From NCBI RefSeq assembly GCF_040939455.1, contig NC_134120.1, forward strand, positions 58,295,001 to 58,359,000: a stretch of DNA of 64,000 nucleotides. Direction: 5' to 3'. Below are positions 1 through 52,339 of the stretch, in pieces; position 1 is the stretch's first letter, and each line of letters opens with the position of its first letter. The translations under genes were made by a program, and so were the position numbers. The notes beneath the pieces were generated by a model, which was not told the DNA's origin, searched no databases, and worked only from the letters and a program-made list of their open reading frames with translations. This DNA comes from Microcebus murinus (taxonomy: Eukaryota > Chordata > Mammalia > Primates > Cheirogaleidae).

Positions 1-23711
<23,711 letters not shown>

Positions 23712-24340
23712 ATCCAAGGAGGGAGGCTATTTTTGCCTATCCTCTGTGGGTTCAGTTTGCACATACTTCCAGGCTTTCAGAAGAGTGAGAGCCAGCGCTA
23801 AGTTGATTTTCGTCAACGACTGACCCAGCTGAAGTGATGGGGAGAGGACCTTAACCCTCAGCCTCAGAGGTCCCAGAGGGATGACCAGGGACTTTGATGG
23901 CTGGAGGGAGGCTTGCACCTTCCCACAGCCTCCCCAGGCTCCCAGATGGCAGCTGGAACAGTCAAGCCCAGCACCGCCGAGGCTGGTCCCTGAGGCACCG
24001 TCCCGAGGCCTGGCTGGACGCGTGCCGGGATAGTTCAGGGAGAGTGGACGCTTGACAGTGTGGGGGAAGGTATCTTTCTCTTTTTGTCACCCAGTCCTTA
24101 CTACTGTTTCTCTTCAATTTCCCTCTGCAAATGGGCTGTGAAATTAAATTGGAGTCTTGGAGTCTCGATAAGAATATTTTAATTTGACTTAATATTTTAA
24201 AATTTGAATCAGATCACTTGTTGCTGTCTTAATGGAATGGGTTTCTACAGAGAGCTGTAACATATTTAAAAATATGAATGTATTATGTAAATATGGCTTC
24301 TTTACATCAAAAATAAAATGTGCTTTTTTTTCCTGAACAC
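23712..24340 (+). other. AFG3L2: AFG3L2 3' untranslated region
   Basis: Extends from the stop codon to just past the poly(A) signal at 24312. The first part is GC-rich; the last 200 bases are AT-rich. The exact cleavage site is inferred to lie 10-30 bases after the signal. Confidence 0.8.
24312..24317 (+). promoter_or_regulatory. AFG3L2: AFG3L2 poly(A) signal AATAAA
   Basis: Canonical hexamer 600 bases after the stop, followed by a T-rich element (tgctttttttt) that suits a downstream GU/U-rich element. Confidence 0.8.
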
Positions 24341-24344
24341 ACAA

Positions 24345-26560
24345 AAGGCCACTTTATGTTGCAGGCACTGTTAGGAAGCATGATGGTAAGAAATTAAGTG
24401 TTCTTTATAGAGTGGACTCCTTCGAAGTCTTACTCTTACAGGTTCTCATCGGCTCCCTCGGAGGTTTGGTATAGATTTGTGCGTCCTGCAGTGCCATGCT
24501 GAGCTGTGGACAGAATGTGTGTTGGTCCTGAGTGTCATCATGAGATTCCGTGGTGACCACATCAGTTCAGGTCCTCATGAGGCCGATTGGGACCAGATGT
24601 TGGTCACACCTCTGCTCTAGAAGTCAGTGCATAACCTTAGTGGGCCTGGCAGGCTGTGCTGTATCACCTGCATCTCAAAGAAGGGACATGGTTCTAAGTT
24701 AGGGACTCCCCTGGGCCCTGGACCTCCTGCGACGTCTCAGGAGTGGTCTGGGTGGTAAACTGTCCCGTTGTCTGTGAGAAAGGAGTTACTGTGCATGTGG
24801 TTCCAGAAAAGCCAGAGCTGCAATGCGGCAAACCAAAGCAACATCCTTAGGAAGAAATGTGTCGAGTTTTCAACTATCACTACATTTGGACATGGAAGTA
24901 GCAGGCATTTTTGCATTTTTAAATATTCACTTTTTGAGCAGCCTCCTCTAATGTTATTACAACTTGCCTTGTGTATTGTTGATGTTATGGGATTGGTGAC
25001 TTTGTAGATTTAAGACAGAATCCAGTGGCATCCAGGAGGGGCCTGGGCCACTCGCCCCTGTCCTGTGGCTGCCCTCCTGCAGGCCCTAGGTGCCTGCCTG
25101 CACCACAGCAGCCACCAGAGCAGCTGTTTGGACCCCACAGACATGCGTCACGGGAGGATGGGTGCCGCCTTGGCTCCGCCCTCCACCTGCATCTCCCTTG
25201 TGCCCAGTGACCCAGAGTGACACACCGACCACCTCATTTCTTCACAGGATGCCTGCGAGAGGCAGCTCCGTGAACGTTTGGTTCCAGGTGATAAGACCCA
25301 GTCGTAGGGTTTTTAGAGGCCTTTTCCCACAGGCAGTAAACGGTCAGGAGATGCTGTTCCCCTCGCTCACACACCACTGCAGGAGCGGGCCGGCCCTGCC
25401 TGTGTCCTGCTGGGCCTTGGCTGTGAGGCCCCGGGGGTGGGGGGGGTGCCTACTGCAGGTCAGGCTTGATTCCGCAAGGTAAGTGACAACGCTGCCCACA
25501 AGACAGTCAGATGGCACCTGTCTCAGCCCTTTTTCTCATGAGGTAAGCTTTAGACTGCTGCCAGAGTGGTCTAAAATAGCTGCTCAGCCCTGCCCAGGTG
25601 GCTGGGTCTGTACACGGAAGGGCCAGGTAGAGCCTGTTCTCTCCTCCAAGGTCAAACCAAGCTTATTTCCAGGACAAGATGAGGATGGTGAGCTGGACAG
25701 ATTTATTTTTACTCTAGTCTCAAAATCAGATTTCTGCAAAATGACATCTGTGTTTGCCTCAAGGCATGATGCCGTGTTTAGTGGTGAACTTTCATCTGCA
25801 GAAGGCTGATGCTTTATACAAAATAGACAGTTACGGAATGTAAGGCTGGTCACACTGCAGGTAACCCTAACCCTCAGTAGCTCCAAACAAAGGTTCGTTG
25901 GTCTCTCGGGACCTGGACCCAAGGGCTTGGGGCTGCCCGCAGGGGAAGCAGAGCAGGAGGTGGACACAAGCATGCAACACTACTACCTGGAGGTGACATG
26001 CCACACTTGTTCTTGGGGCTGGAGCAAAGTCACATGTTCACAGAAGTAAACCAGAAATACTGGTGAACAGCAAGGTTTACACCCTTTACTAGCAAACCTA
26101 ACCTGGTTATGCCCTGTGGAGTGCGAAAGACCTTCCCCAGAAGTTGTGGCTTATAGAAACCAAGCGGTGGCTTCCAACAGAAAAGGCCTTTCCACCCTCC
26201 ACTGCAGGCACCCCCGGCTTTGCCAGAAAAGCTGAACTCCATTTCCTGTGGCTCTGCTGGCAAGAAGGTTGGGTGTCCCCAGCTCAGGGCCAGTCTAGGC
26301 CAGATGAAAGATTCTGTGGAAGGACTACAAATGGGGAAGAAGGGCTTTTATTAGTGCTGTCGCTACTTTCAAGCTCTGGAAGATCTTGGCTGCCCTCCGT
26401 AAAGTCTCCAGTTTAAGAAGAACTCTTTCCTCTATTCCTTTAGTGGTGGGGGGCAGGCGGGCATGCTGTTCAGCACAGGAAGAGACCAGTGACCAGAGTG
26501 GCCATTGTAACTACGCAGAGTAACTTATCTGTCAAATATGCACATGGTTGGAAGAGACAA
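24345..26560. other. AFG3L2-TUBB6 tail-to-tail intergenic region
   Basis: About 2.2 kb between the two convergent genes. It is moderately GC-rich around 25,020-25,480 and has no Alu or L1 that I recognise. ORFs here of up to about 130 codons show no known domain and no codon structure I trust. Confidence 0.7.
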
Positions 26561-26577
26561 AGGCACAAGTTTAGCAT

Positions 26578-26583
26578 TTTATT
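26578..26583 (-). promoter_or_regulatory. TUBB6: candidate TUBB6 poly(A) signal, distal
   Basis: AATAAA in the TUBB6 sense, about 420 bases after the stop. I cannot tell from sequence which of the three signals is mainly used. Confidence 0.5.
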
Positions 26584-26722
26584 ATGAATTGATTGTTTCA
26601 AAGTTCCATATTGCATATCCAAATAAGGCAGCACTGCACAGCTTCAGGATTCATCACAAAGGATGAAGGAAGACTAACTTCCCTGCTAATTCTCAGACAA
26701 CTAAACGTAATGCAAGGTGAGG

Positions 26723-26728
26723 TTTATT
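26723..26728 (-). promoter_or_regulatory. TUBB6: candidate TUBB6 poly(A) signal, middle
   Basis: AATAAA in the TUBB6 sense, about 270 bases after the stop codon. Confidence 0.45.
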
Positions 26729-26838
26729 TCTTTAGCCTTGCATGGCCCCTTAGTTATTTCTTTCGAGTCCTCTAGTAGAGAATCTGTGTAGTCAGATCTT
26801 CTGATGGGTTAGAACTCCTACTATTTTAAAGTATTTTC

Positions 26839-26844
26839 TTTATT
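26839..26844 (-). promoter_or_regulatory. TUBB6: candidate TUBB6 poly(A) signal, proximal
   Basis: TTTATT on the plus strand is AATAAA in the TUBB6 sense, about 155 bases after the stop. Confidence 0.4.
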
Positions 26845-26999
26845 CCAGATGACTGTTAATACCACTGTGTTGCATTTGTGAAGGGCCTAGACCCACACAT
26901 GTGGACCAGCGCACCATCAGAGGCCATCAGGGGAAGATGCACCAGGGTTAGAGAAAGAACATGTGCATTTTAGCATCTGAGCTAGAGAAGCTCCTCTAT

Positions 27000-44179
<17,180 letters not shown>

Positions 44180-44264
44180 GGCGCGCGCGGCTCCGCGCTC
44201 GGCGCTGGCTCTCCGGACGGCGGCGGCGACTGCGGGCCCGGGCGCTCCCGGGCCCTGGACCCGG

Positions 44265-44295
44265 CCGCCCCCGCCCCGCGCCGCCCGGGCCAATG
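44265..44295 (-). promoter_or_regulatory. TUBB6: TUBB6 core promoter elements: GC box and CCAAT element
   Basis: A CCAAT box on the plus strand at 44290-44294 (ATTGG in the TUBB6 sense), about 112 bases upstream of the ATG, fits NF-Y binding. A CCCCGCCCC GC box at about 44269-44278 fits Sp1. No TATA box is evident. Function is inferred from motif and position only. Confidence 0.5.
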
Positions 44296-44698
44296 GCTGC
44301 GGGCCGCGCCCCTCCGCCGGCGCCGCCCCGCCGCCCGCCGGAGGGAGGGGACCCCGCCGCCCGGGCCCCTCTCCAGGGCCGCGGGGAGAGGAGCGGGTGG
44401 GGCGCACTGCGGGTGGAGGGACGGGGAGGACACGCGCCCTCACTTGGCCGCTCGGGTCGCCGCCCCGGCCCTACAGTCGCGGCCGCGGGGCCGGCCCTGC
44501 GGGCTTGGGTCGGCTGTGGAGCGCTCCGGGTGTCTCCGACCGCGGCCGACTTGAGCCCGGGCACGCGTCCTGAGGGCCTCGTCCCCCGCCCCGTGTCCCG
44601 AGATGCCGGCGCATTCCAGCCCGCTGGGGCTGAGCTTTGCCGGCTGCGGGGCGCGTCTGACAGCGGCAAGCCCGCGCGCTGGGCCTCGCGGCCCCCTC

Positions 44699-45047
44699 CG
44701 AGGCAGCGCGGGGAGGCTTGGGCCCGGAGGAGGCAGCGCGGGGAGGCTTGGGCCCGGTGGAGGCAGCGCGGGGAGGCTTGGGCCCGGAGGAGGCAGCGCG
44801 GGGAGGCTTGGGCCCGGAGGAGGCAGCGCGGGGAGGCTTGGGCCCGGAGGAGGCAGCGCGGCGAGGCTTGGGCCCGGAGGAGGCAGCGCGGGGAGGCTTG
44901 GGCCCGGAGGAGGCAGCGCGGGGAGGCTTGGGCCCGGAGGAGGCAGCGCGGGGAGGCTTGGGCCCGGAGGAGGCAGCGCGGGGAGGCTTGGGCCCGGAGG
45001 AGGCAGCGCGGGGAGGCTTGGGCCCGGAGGAGGCAGCGCGGGGAGGG
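44699..45047. repeat. 30-bp minisatellite upstream of TUBB6
   Basis: Eleven complete 30-bp units plus a partial unit, starting aggcagcgcggggaggcttg. Only two units differ from the rest: unit 2 has ggtgg at its end and unit 6 has gcgagg. Near-perfect homogeneity suggests recent expansion or homogenisation. Confidence 0.97.
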
Positions 45048-45619
45048 CTTCTCCAGCCGCGTCCTCACGTCCTCACTTGGAGCGGGCGGCGGGCCGGGCG
45101 GCGCGGACGCTCTTTGTCGGGGGCGCGGTGCCCGGGGAGCGCGGAGACTAGGAGGAGGCCGGCGCCGCGCTGGCTCTCCGCGAGGCGGGGACTGCGGGCC
45201 TGGCCCATCGTCAGTAGGGCCCGGAAAGACTCGCGGGATCCCGCCCGACCTGGACACGACCCCGCTGGGCACGGCGGGAGTCCGTATCTCCTCTGTGAGA
45301 CGGCTCCCTGGTCCCTCGCTAGCCTTGACCCCGCTCTGAACCCCAGCCCTCCCGCCCGGGCGCGTTTTGGACACCCCCTTCTGGGAGCCATGCCCGCCGG
45401 CCCTCCGGCGGGTCGAGTCCTAACTTGCCAGCCCCGGGCGCGGGGCTGTCCGGGTCCCGCCCGCACACCTAGCGCGCTCTGAGCCACCTCTCACGCGCGG
45501 TCCTGCGGCAAATACCTAAGGCACGGCAGGCAAAGTCAAGGTTTTCTGGCATGGATTGTGTCCTTGGGGAGCAAACACCCTCTTCCAGGCCAATTTGTAT
45601 GGTAGAAAGGGATGACCGC

Positions 45620-45740
45620 TGACGGCGGGTCAGGACTACTTGGGTTTTAATTCTGGTTCTGTAGTCGATGAGCTCTGGGCTACTCGCTTAAATTCTCTGG
45701 GCTCATCTGTCAGATGAAAGGGTTACCCTAGGGGACCGTG
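45620..45740 (+). mobile_element. MIR fragment
   Basis: Sense MIR text (ggttttaattctggttctgt, ctcatctgtcagatgaaa). Diverged. Confidence 0.6.
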
Positions 45741-45942
45741 GAGAGCCTCCCAGGCTCTGGAGTCTTGCGACTGTCTGGCACCTGCATCTGAAGGAGCACC
45801 CTCCGGCAGCACCTGGACACGGGCCTGGAGACCCTCTTGCCGCTCCAGCCGGGAAGGTGCCGCAAGATGAGGAAGCAGCCGTGTTCTGTAATCGGCACCA
45901 GCAGTTTCTTTTTAGCTTTATGAAAACTTTGGGAAAGTTCTA

Positions 45943-45966
45943 ATGTGTGTGTGTGTGTGTGTGTGT
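45943..45966. repeat. (GT)n microsatellite
   Basis: Uninterrupted run of about eleven GT dinucleotides. Confidence 0.95.
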
Positions 45967-45999
45967 TTGGAAGGGGACAGAGAACATTGAAACATTTTT

Positions 46000-48900
46000 C
46001 TTCTGCAGTTTTGCAAATGTTTCCAAACTTAGGGATTTTTTTTTTTGCCCTTGTGTCCCATCCACCCCTCCACCCAGTGCTCCTCTGCCTGCCGTGGGCC
46101 CCACACCTCTGCACAAAGGGGAGCAGGTGAGGAGGCCACAGCCCAGCCCCTGCTCCCCTCTTCCAAACTTTGAGCTTGAGATCTCCCAGACCCCCTCCCC
46201 TGAGTGTTCAACACCTTTAGGCTGTTTGTTTCCATTGCTCGGTGTAATTATTGACTCCAAGTAAATGCTACCTTCACCCATCTGGCCGGGGCTGGGTTTA
46301 GTGTGGGCATCTGGTGGGGGAAGTCTGTGGGTCCCTAGAAGGACCCTTCCTCCAGCTTTGCTCTCTCATTGCCTAGGGAATCCAGCCACTGAGCAGCTTA
46401 AAGGAAAGCATGTGCCTTAGGAGCTTCGGTGGTTTGCTGAAAGTGCCGCCTTTTCAATGCCAGACCTTGAGCCAGGATTTGAGTCAAGGTGTCTGATCAA
46501 GCCAGAAAGTCGGTGTTCATGTGGCTTCGGGAACTCATTGTCACCTGGTTTTAACAAGGGACAAGCTGACCTACTGGGGTTTCTGAAGGCTACTCCCTTG
46601 TGGCCAGCACCTAGCCTACCATCCGCACCGAAACCGGAGAGAGTGGGGAGGGCTGGATGCCGGATTCTTCAGCAGAGAACTTACCAAATTGTCAGAACAA
46701 CTCTCCCAGATGGGGATTCTTGCAGATGAGAAAACTGAGGCTCAGAGCAGGACCGTCTCCTTGCTGACAAGTGGGGGTGAGAGGCTTGCACTGGGGTCCG
46801 AGGCCCACCCCTAAGGTCGAGGGCCGGAGTGAGGGCGCACACAGGGAAGTCGGTAAGGGTGTGTGTCTGCAGACACAAGCTACAAGTGAAGCTCACAGGA
46901 AGCCATAGAGGACACATTCTGTCCTCCTACCTCAAAAACTACACCTTGGTATCTGGAAAACCAGGCTCCAATTTAGGATTCTCAGGCTCCTTGACGATTG
47001 CTTCAGGGCATGGCAGAGGGGGCTGGCCTCCAGCCTCCGGCCCTGACTTTCAAATGCCCCTACTCCCCGCCCCTGGCTCACCTGGGCCCTTGCCTGGGTC
47101 TAAGGCGGCAAAGGGCTCTGCTCAGGCCAGCCTTGGTGCTCAGGCGAGCCGAGGCCCCCACGCGCTCCAGCGTGCTTGCTCCACCTCCCAGCCCCGTCTC
47201 ACCCTCTCCTGTCCGTCCTGTTCCTACTCCCCTCAGAATGCAGCTTCTGTCCCCTGCGCAGCCCTGTCTGTAGGAAAGACTCCTGACTCATTGCGCAGGT
47301 TTGAGGACCGGCGTTTAGGAACACGTGTGCTGGGCCGAGGCAGGAGGCATAAGGGTCCCGTCCCCTTCAAGTGCTGAGAAGCCCAGCGGGAGGGGACACA
47401 GAGGGGCCAACCAGTCTCTTGAATTGGGCTGGTGATGCCCATGGTGGCATTATTTTCAACTAAAACCCCAGATTTTCACAAATCATGACACAAGGCCATT
47501 GTGTTTTTATGTGACTTTACTCTTGGTGGATAGAGGTTGGGGTTTCTTCAGAAAGAAGTGGACGCCCCACCTGCCGACTGCGCGAGAGGCAGATGCAGGA
47601 CAGGAAGTGCGGAGCGGGTGGTGCTGGCCGGGGGTATTGCCGCCTGGACTCCAAGGACCGTACCAAGCTTGCAATCCGTCTTCTGGCTGGGGTAAGCGGG
47701 CTCCAGCGCGGCGGCAAGCCAGGCATGCTGGCGTCAGCTCTCGGGTAAGCTGGAGTTAAGCTCTTCTGCTATCCGGCACCTCCAATGCCACATTGTCCAA
47801 GCCTGCTCTCTGGAAGTTCTCCTGAAAAGCGATCCAATGTCCTACTAATCTGGCTGATGGGCATCCCAGCCGATGTCAACGGTGCATGAATGGAATCGTG
47901 ACCCGTTATACTCCTGGGTCGCTCTGCCTGAGGGTCTTGGTTACAAACAGAGGCATCAGAGTTTAGAAAGGTAGCCTGCAGACCTGGGAAATTGGTACTG
48001 TGCTTAGGAGCACTTTCTTGGGTTCCAATTCTGTTGAAAAGTAAAATTTCATATAGAGTATCTAAAAAAATTTGCTCGACCAGAGTACCAAGCTCATGGG
48101 CCAAGTGGATGTGAGCGAGCACGTGTGCAGCAGAGCCCGGGAGCTGGGACGGGGCGGCCGCACAGCCGCTGGCGCCCTGGGCAACAGCAAAGCTCAGGCC
48201 TGAGAGCTGCTGCCTAGGGCCAGACTGCTGGGCGCGCCCGGCTCTCGGCTCACACGCTTTGTGACTGGACAGTGACTTGCCTTGTGCCCTTCTGACGCTC
48301 ATCGGTAGTGTGATCACAAGTTGCTGCTGAGGTGCCAGTCGGACTAGCTCTCCGTCCTGCGTTCTGCTGGGAACCCGCCAGCTCTGCAGTCTGTCCAGCC
48401 GCCAAAAAGACAGGAGGGGACCACAGGCAGGCCCTGCCCAAACATGCAGGGCCCAGTACAGATGGAGGCCCACACAGCATATGAGTGCATATAAAGTTAC
48501 TATGTAATGTTTATAATATACTGTATTTTCACTCTTTGACAAATAAGTACTTTTACGGCAACTCTAGGAGGCTGGTTTGAACTTAGAATTTTCTGCTGAG
48601 AGGGACAAATTGGAGAGCCGGCCCCAGCCCCAGACCTGACCCTCTTATCTTTGCCCTGCAGCCCTGCTCTGCACTGAGCCCTGTGTGAACACAGTGGACA
48701 TCTGGCCCTGCACGTCCAGAGGTCACCCTCCCTGGGACGCTGGTGGCGAGGCCCACTGCAGGGGAGGTCCAGGGGAGGGCCCCCTTGCCTCCCCTGCAGG
48801 CGCACTCCGTAGGGGGACCGCTGGGGAGCTGGGCACAGGGCCCTGCGAGTGGAAGGGGCTGTGCTGCCGAGAGAGGGCTGGGGTTCCGGAGATGCGCCAG

Positions 48901-49785
48901 CTGTGGAGTGGAGGTGTGCGTGGCGCGCTCCAGGGCAATTTTGTCGTGCATCCTTAAGAACCACTGATTTATGGACTCTCTTTCTGCAGCACATGTCCAT
49001 CAAGTGTCTACAGTATACCACAGATTGTTCTGGCTCTAGGTATACAAAGATGGTGGAGGTGGACCTGCCCGGAACAGGTGTCCCAGAGTGCCGCGGACAG
49101 GGCCAGGCATGGGGTTCCCACTGAGCTCCCAAGAGGGACAGCGCCTTCCAGGAGAAGGAGACATGGACCTGCTCCACTTTGGGCAATGCATGAGGTTGTG
49201 GGGAGATGGCTCCACAAAAGTGGTAGGAACAGTGGCTAAAATGCTCACAAGTTCTGACAGCGCACCTGGAAGCCCCAGCCACAGGGGAGCCCAAGCTCCC
49301 TGCAGCTCTTTTCCCCCCCGGGGCTGGCGGGGTGGGGCCCTCCACGGAAGGGTAGGGGCTGGTGACAGACACCAGGGCCCGGTGGGAACCAGAGCACCCC
49401 CTCCTGGAGCAGGCATGCAGGTGGCAGGGGCAGGGCCAGGCTACTCCCTACAGGTACAGGGATGACTGCCCTGGGAGGAAGGGGCCGGAAGGCTGGGAAA
49501 GCCCCCAGCCCAGGCCCAGCATGACTGTGAATGGACAGAGCCAGGAGAATCCGATGTGCCCAAACCCCCAGCATGAGGCTACTACCAATACCAAGCAAGA
49601 ACATGGAGAAACCCCCCTCCGTGGTACAGCCATGCAGGGACAGGAAGGCTGAGGATGGAGCAGGGACAGGAGGAAACCCCTGCAGGTGCCCACACAGTGG
49701 GATGTCACTCTGCCTAGAGAGCAGGGAAGCCCTGCAGTAGGCTGAGCCTTGCAGACAGTGTGCCAGTGAGGGAAGCCAGGCACAA
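46000..49785. other. intergenic, upstream of TUBB6
   Basis: Mostly unique-looking, moderately GC-rich DNA. A MIR-like trace (aaaactgaggctcagagcag) lies near 46,730. Several long open frames exist on both strands; none shows a recognisable domain. Confidence 0.5.
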
Positions 49786-49789
49786 AAGG

Positions 49790-50050
49790 CCACGTGTTGT
49801 ACAAATCCATTTCTCTGAAATGTCTGGAGAGGACAGAAAGTGGACTAGTGGTTGCTGGGGTCTGGGGAGGATGGGGAGGGCTGCAGGTGATGACTAAGGG
49901 GGGTGAGATTTCTTTTCAAGTGATGGAAATGTTCTCAAATCGATTTTGGTGATGGATGTACAAATCTGTGATATACTAAAAACCGCTGAATTGAACACTT
50001 TAAATGGTGAGTTGTATGGAGGGTGAATTATATCTCAGTGAAGCTCTTAG
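49790..50050 (+). mobile_element. L1M-type 3' end
   Basis: Sense text of the old L1 3' UTR: gactagtggttgctggggtc, atatactaaaaaccgctgaa, gaattatatctcagtgaagc. Confidence 0.85.
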
Positions 50051-50708
50051 AGGAAAACAGCAGCCGTCTGAGAGCCCACAGTCCACATGAAGCACAAGGT
50101 CACAGCTGGAGGCACCTGTGCCCTGAGAGTAGCTGCAGCAATAACCAAACCCAGGACCAGCTCTGCCACTGCCCAGGTTAGCTCTGACTGTCACACTAAT
50201 GTCCCACTAGGGCTAGAGGCACTCCTATCTATAGGCATCAGTATCATCTACCCTGGTCTTTACTGTTTTTCTCTACAAAAGTTATTGGAAAAGGCAAGAA
50301 AAAACCCAACCAATTGTTAAGAGATGAAGCGATCAGCAGAACCAGACCCAGGCTTGGCCCAGGTGCTGGAACTATCCCATGAGGACTGTAAAACAACTGT
50401 GATTAACATGTTGAGAGTCTAGCAGAAAGGATGGACACCATGCCTGAACAGATGGGGAGGCTGCGGCTGAGCTGGGATCTGTGCAAAGCATGGGAGAGAT
50501 TTCGGGACGAGAACAGAGGGCGTGTGGAGGATGGGGGAGGGGGAGGTGCCAGGGCGGCACAGTCATCCCTCAATGTCTGTGTGTGGGGATTGGTTCCAGG
50601 ACCTCTCTTGGATACCAAAATCCAGATGCTCAAGTCCCTGATAGAAAATGGTGTAGTATTTGCATATAACCTAAACACACATCCTCTTGTATATTTTAAA
50701 TCATCTGT

Positions 50709-51844
50709 ACATTTTGGTGCAGAAGTAACTGCAGTTTTGGACCGTGAATTTTAAATCATTATCACTAGGCTCAAACACATCTTTATTAATCAAAATAGGA
50801 ACCATTACAATCAACACATTTTTGCCAATGAGAAATAAGTTTGTTTATTCCTGTAGCATAAAAATCCATGCTTTGGGATTCCACGAACTCTTGCAAAACA
50901 TTTTCTGCATCCTGCTGGTTGTGGAAGTGTTTACCCCGTGAAAAGTTGTCGAGATGCTTGAAGAAGTGGTAGCTGGTTGGCAAGAGGTCAGGTGAATGTG
51001 GTGGGTGAGGCAAAACTTCTTAGTTCAATTTGCTCAACTTTTGAAGCGTTGGCTGTGCAATGTGCAGTCGGGAGTTGTTGTGGAGAAGAATTGGTTGGGC
51101 CCTTTCTGTTGACCAATGTCAGATACAGGTGTTGCAGTTTTTGGTGCCTCCCGTCAATTTGCCAAGCATAGTTCTCTGATGTAATGGTTTTGCCAGGATT
51201 CAGAAAGCTGCAGTGGATCAGACCGGCAGCAGACCACCAGTGACCATGACCTTTGTTGGTGCAAGTTTGGCTTTGAGAAGTGCATTGGAGCTTCTCGGTT
51301 AACCACTGAGCTGGTTGTCACCAGTTGTCGGATAAAATCCACTTTTCGTGACACATCACAATCTGATCAAGAAATGGTCCGTTGTTGTTGCGTACAATAA
51401 GAGAAGATGACACTTCAAAACGATGATTTTTTTGATTTTCGGTCAGCTCATGAGGCACCCATTTTTTCACCTTTCGAATTTGTTGCAAATGCTGAACAAC
51501 TGTAGAATGGTCGACCTTGAGTTCTTCGGCAACTTCTCATGTAGCTGTAAGAGGATCAGCTTCAATGACTGCTCTCAGTTGGTCCTTGTCAACTTCCTAC
51601 AGCTGGCCACTGCGCTTCTCATCTTCAAGGGTTTTGTCTCCTTTTCTTTGCTTTTTGTCTACCATCATTTCCATAATCTAAAATAAATATAAAATAAACA
51701 GCAAGTAATAAGTCATTAACAAAAAAAAATAAACCGAGAAATGTGCATTAAGATGATATATAATGTAACTACATTTGTTTAAGAATGTATCAAATGGCAA
51801 ATTTCAACAATGCTAAAACCGCAATTACTTTTGCACCAACCTAA
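50709..51844 (-). mobile_element. mariner transposon, Hsmar1 type, decayed
   Basis: The right end reads aaaaccgcaattacttttgc followed by accaacctaa, the Hsmar1/MADE1 terminal repeat. The left end ttttggtgcagaagtaactgc is its inverted partner. Transposase sequence runs on the minus strand. A C-terminal frame (51,013-50,786) contains the mariner block HPPHSPDLLPTSYHFFKHLD and ends CVDCNGSYFD, matching the Hsmar1 transposase C-terminus. A second block at 51,354-51,154 holds the middle of the protein in a different frame. At 1,136 bp it is shorter than the family's roughly 1.3 kb and carries frameshifts, so it cannot make active transposase. Confidence 0.93.
50786..51354 (-). pseudogene. mariner transposase pseudogene
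   Basis: Remnant of the transposase inside the Hsmar1-type element. The DDD catalytic-domain region (...SPDL block) is readable, but frames are broken between 51,154 and 51,013 and no start codon-to-stop frame spans it. Confidence 0.9.
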
Positions 51845-51859
51845 TAATACCTAATACAT

Positions 51860-51893
51860 ATCGCTTCTTGGCCTTTTGGCTAAGATCAAGTGT
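51860..51893 (+). pseudogene. U2 snRNA 5' fragment (retropseudogene)
   Basis: 34 bases starting atcgcttcttggccttttgg match the 5' end of U2 snRNA with one change (C to T at position 10) and stop after ...caagtgt. Flanking direct repeats (51,843-51,859 and 51,894-51,910) share 15 of 17 bases, so this is a retrotransposed truncated snRNA copy, not a functional gene. Confidence 0.88.
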
Positions 51894-52002
51894 AATAATA
51901 CCTAACACAATGTAAATTCTATGTAAATAGTTGTTATACTGTATTGTTTAGGGAATAAGGCCAAAGAAAGTATGTACATGTTCAGTACAGACACACTTAA
52001 AA

Positions 52003-52022
52003 AATATATATATATATATATA
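52003..52022. repeat. (TA)n microsatellite
   Basis: Short TA run just before an Alu. Confidence 0.85.
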
Positions 52023-52033
52023 TTTGTATTTGG

Positions 52034-52212
52034 CAGGGCAAGGTGGCTCATGCCTGCAACCCTAGCACTTTGGGAGGCTCAGGTGGGAGGATTGCTTAAG
52101 GCCAGGAGTTTTACACCGGTGTGAGCAAAAGTGAGACCCTGTCTCTACAATTAGCTGGTGGCGTAGGCCTGTCGTCTCAGCTACTCGGAGGCTAAGGCAG
52201 GAGCGTCCTTTG
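52034..52212 (+). mobile_element. Alu, internally deleted
   Basis: Left arm fused to a short piece of right arm (gagaccctgtctctacaatt then agctggtggcgt). No tail. Confidence 0.85.
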
Positions 52213-52339
52213 ACACTGACACAGAAATGCAAATGTGGCAAAAACGTTAATTATAGGTGAATCTAGGTGAAGGGTATAGTTCACTTTATTATTGTATTAT
52301 TTTTTTCAACTTCGTATAAGTTTGAGGATTTCGGAAAGT

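Noticed and set aside
25860..25880. Telomere-like ccctaaccct
   Set aside because: Only about two units; chance occurrence.
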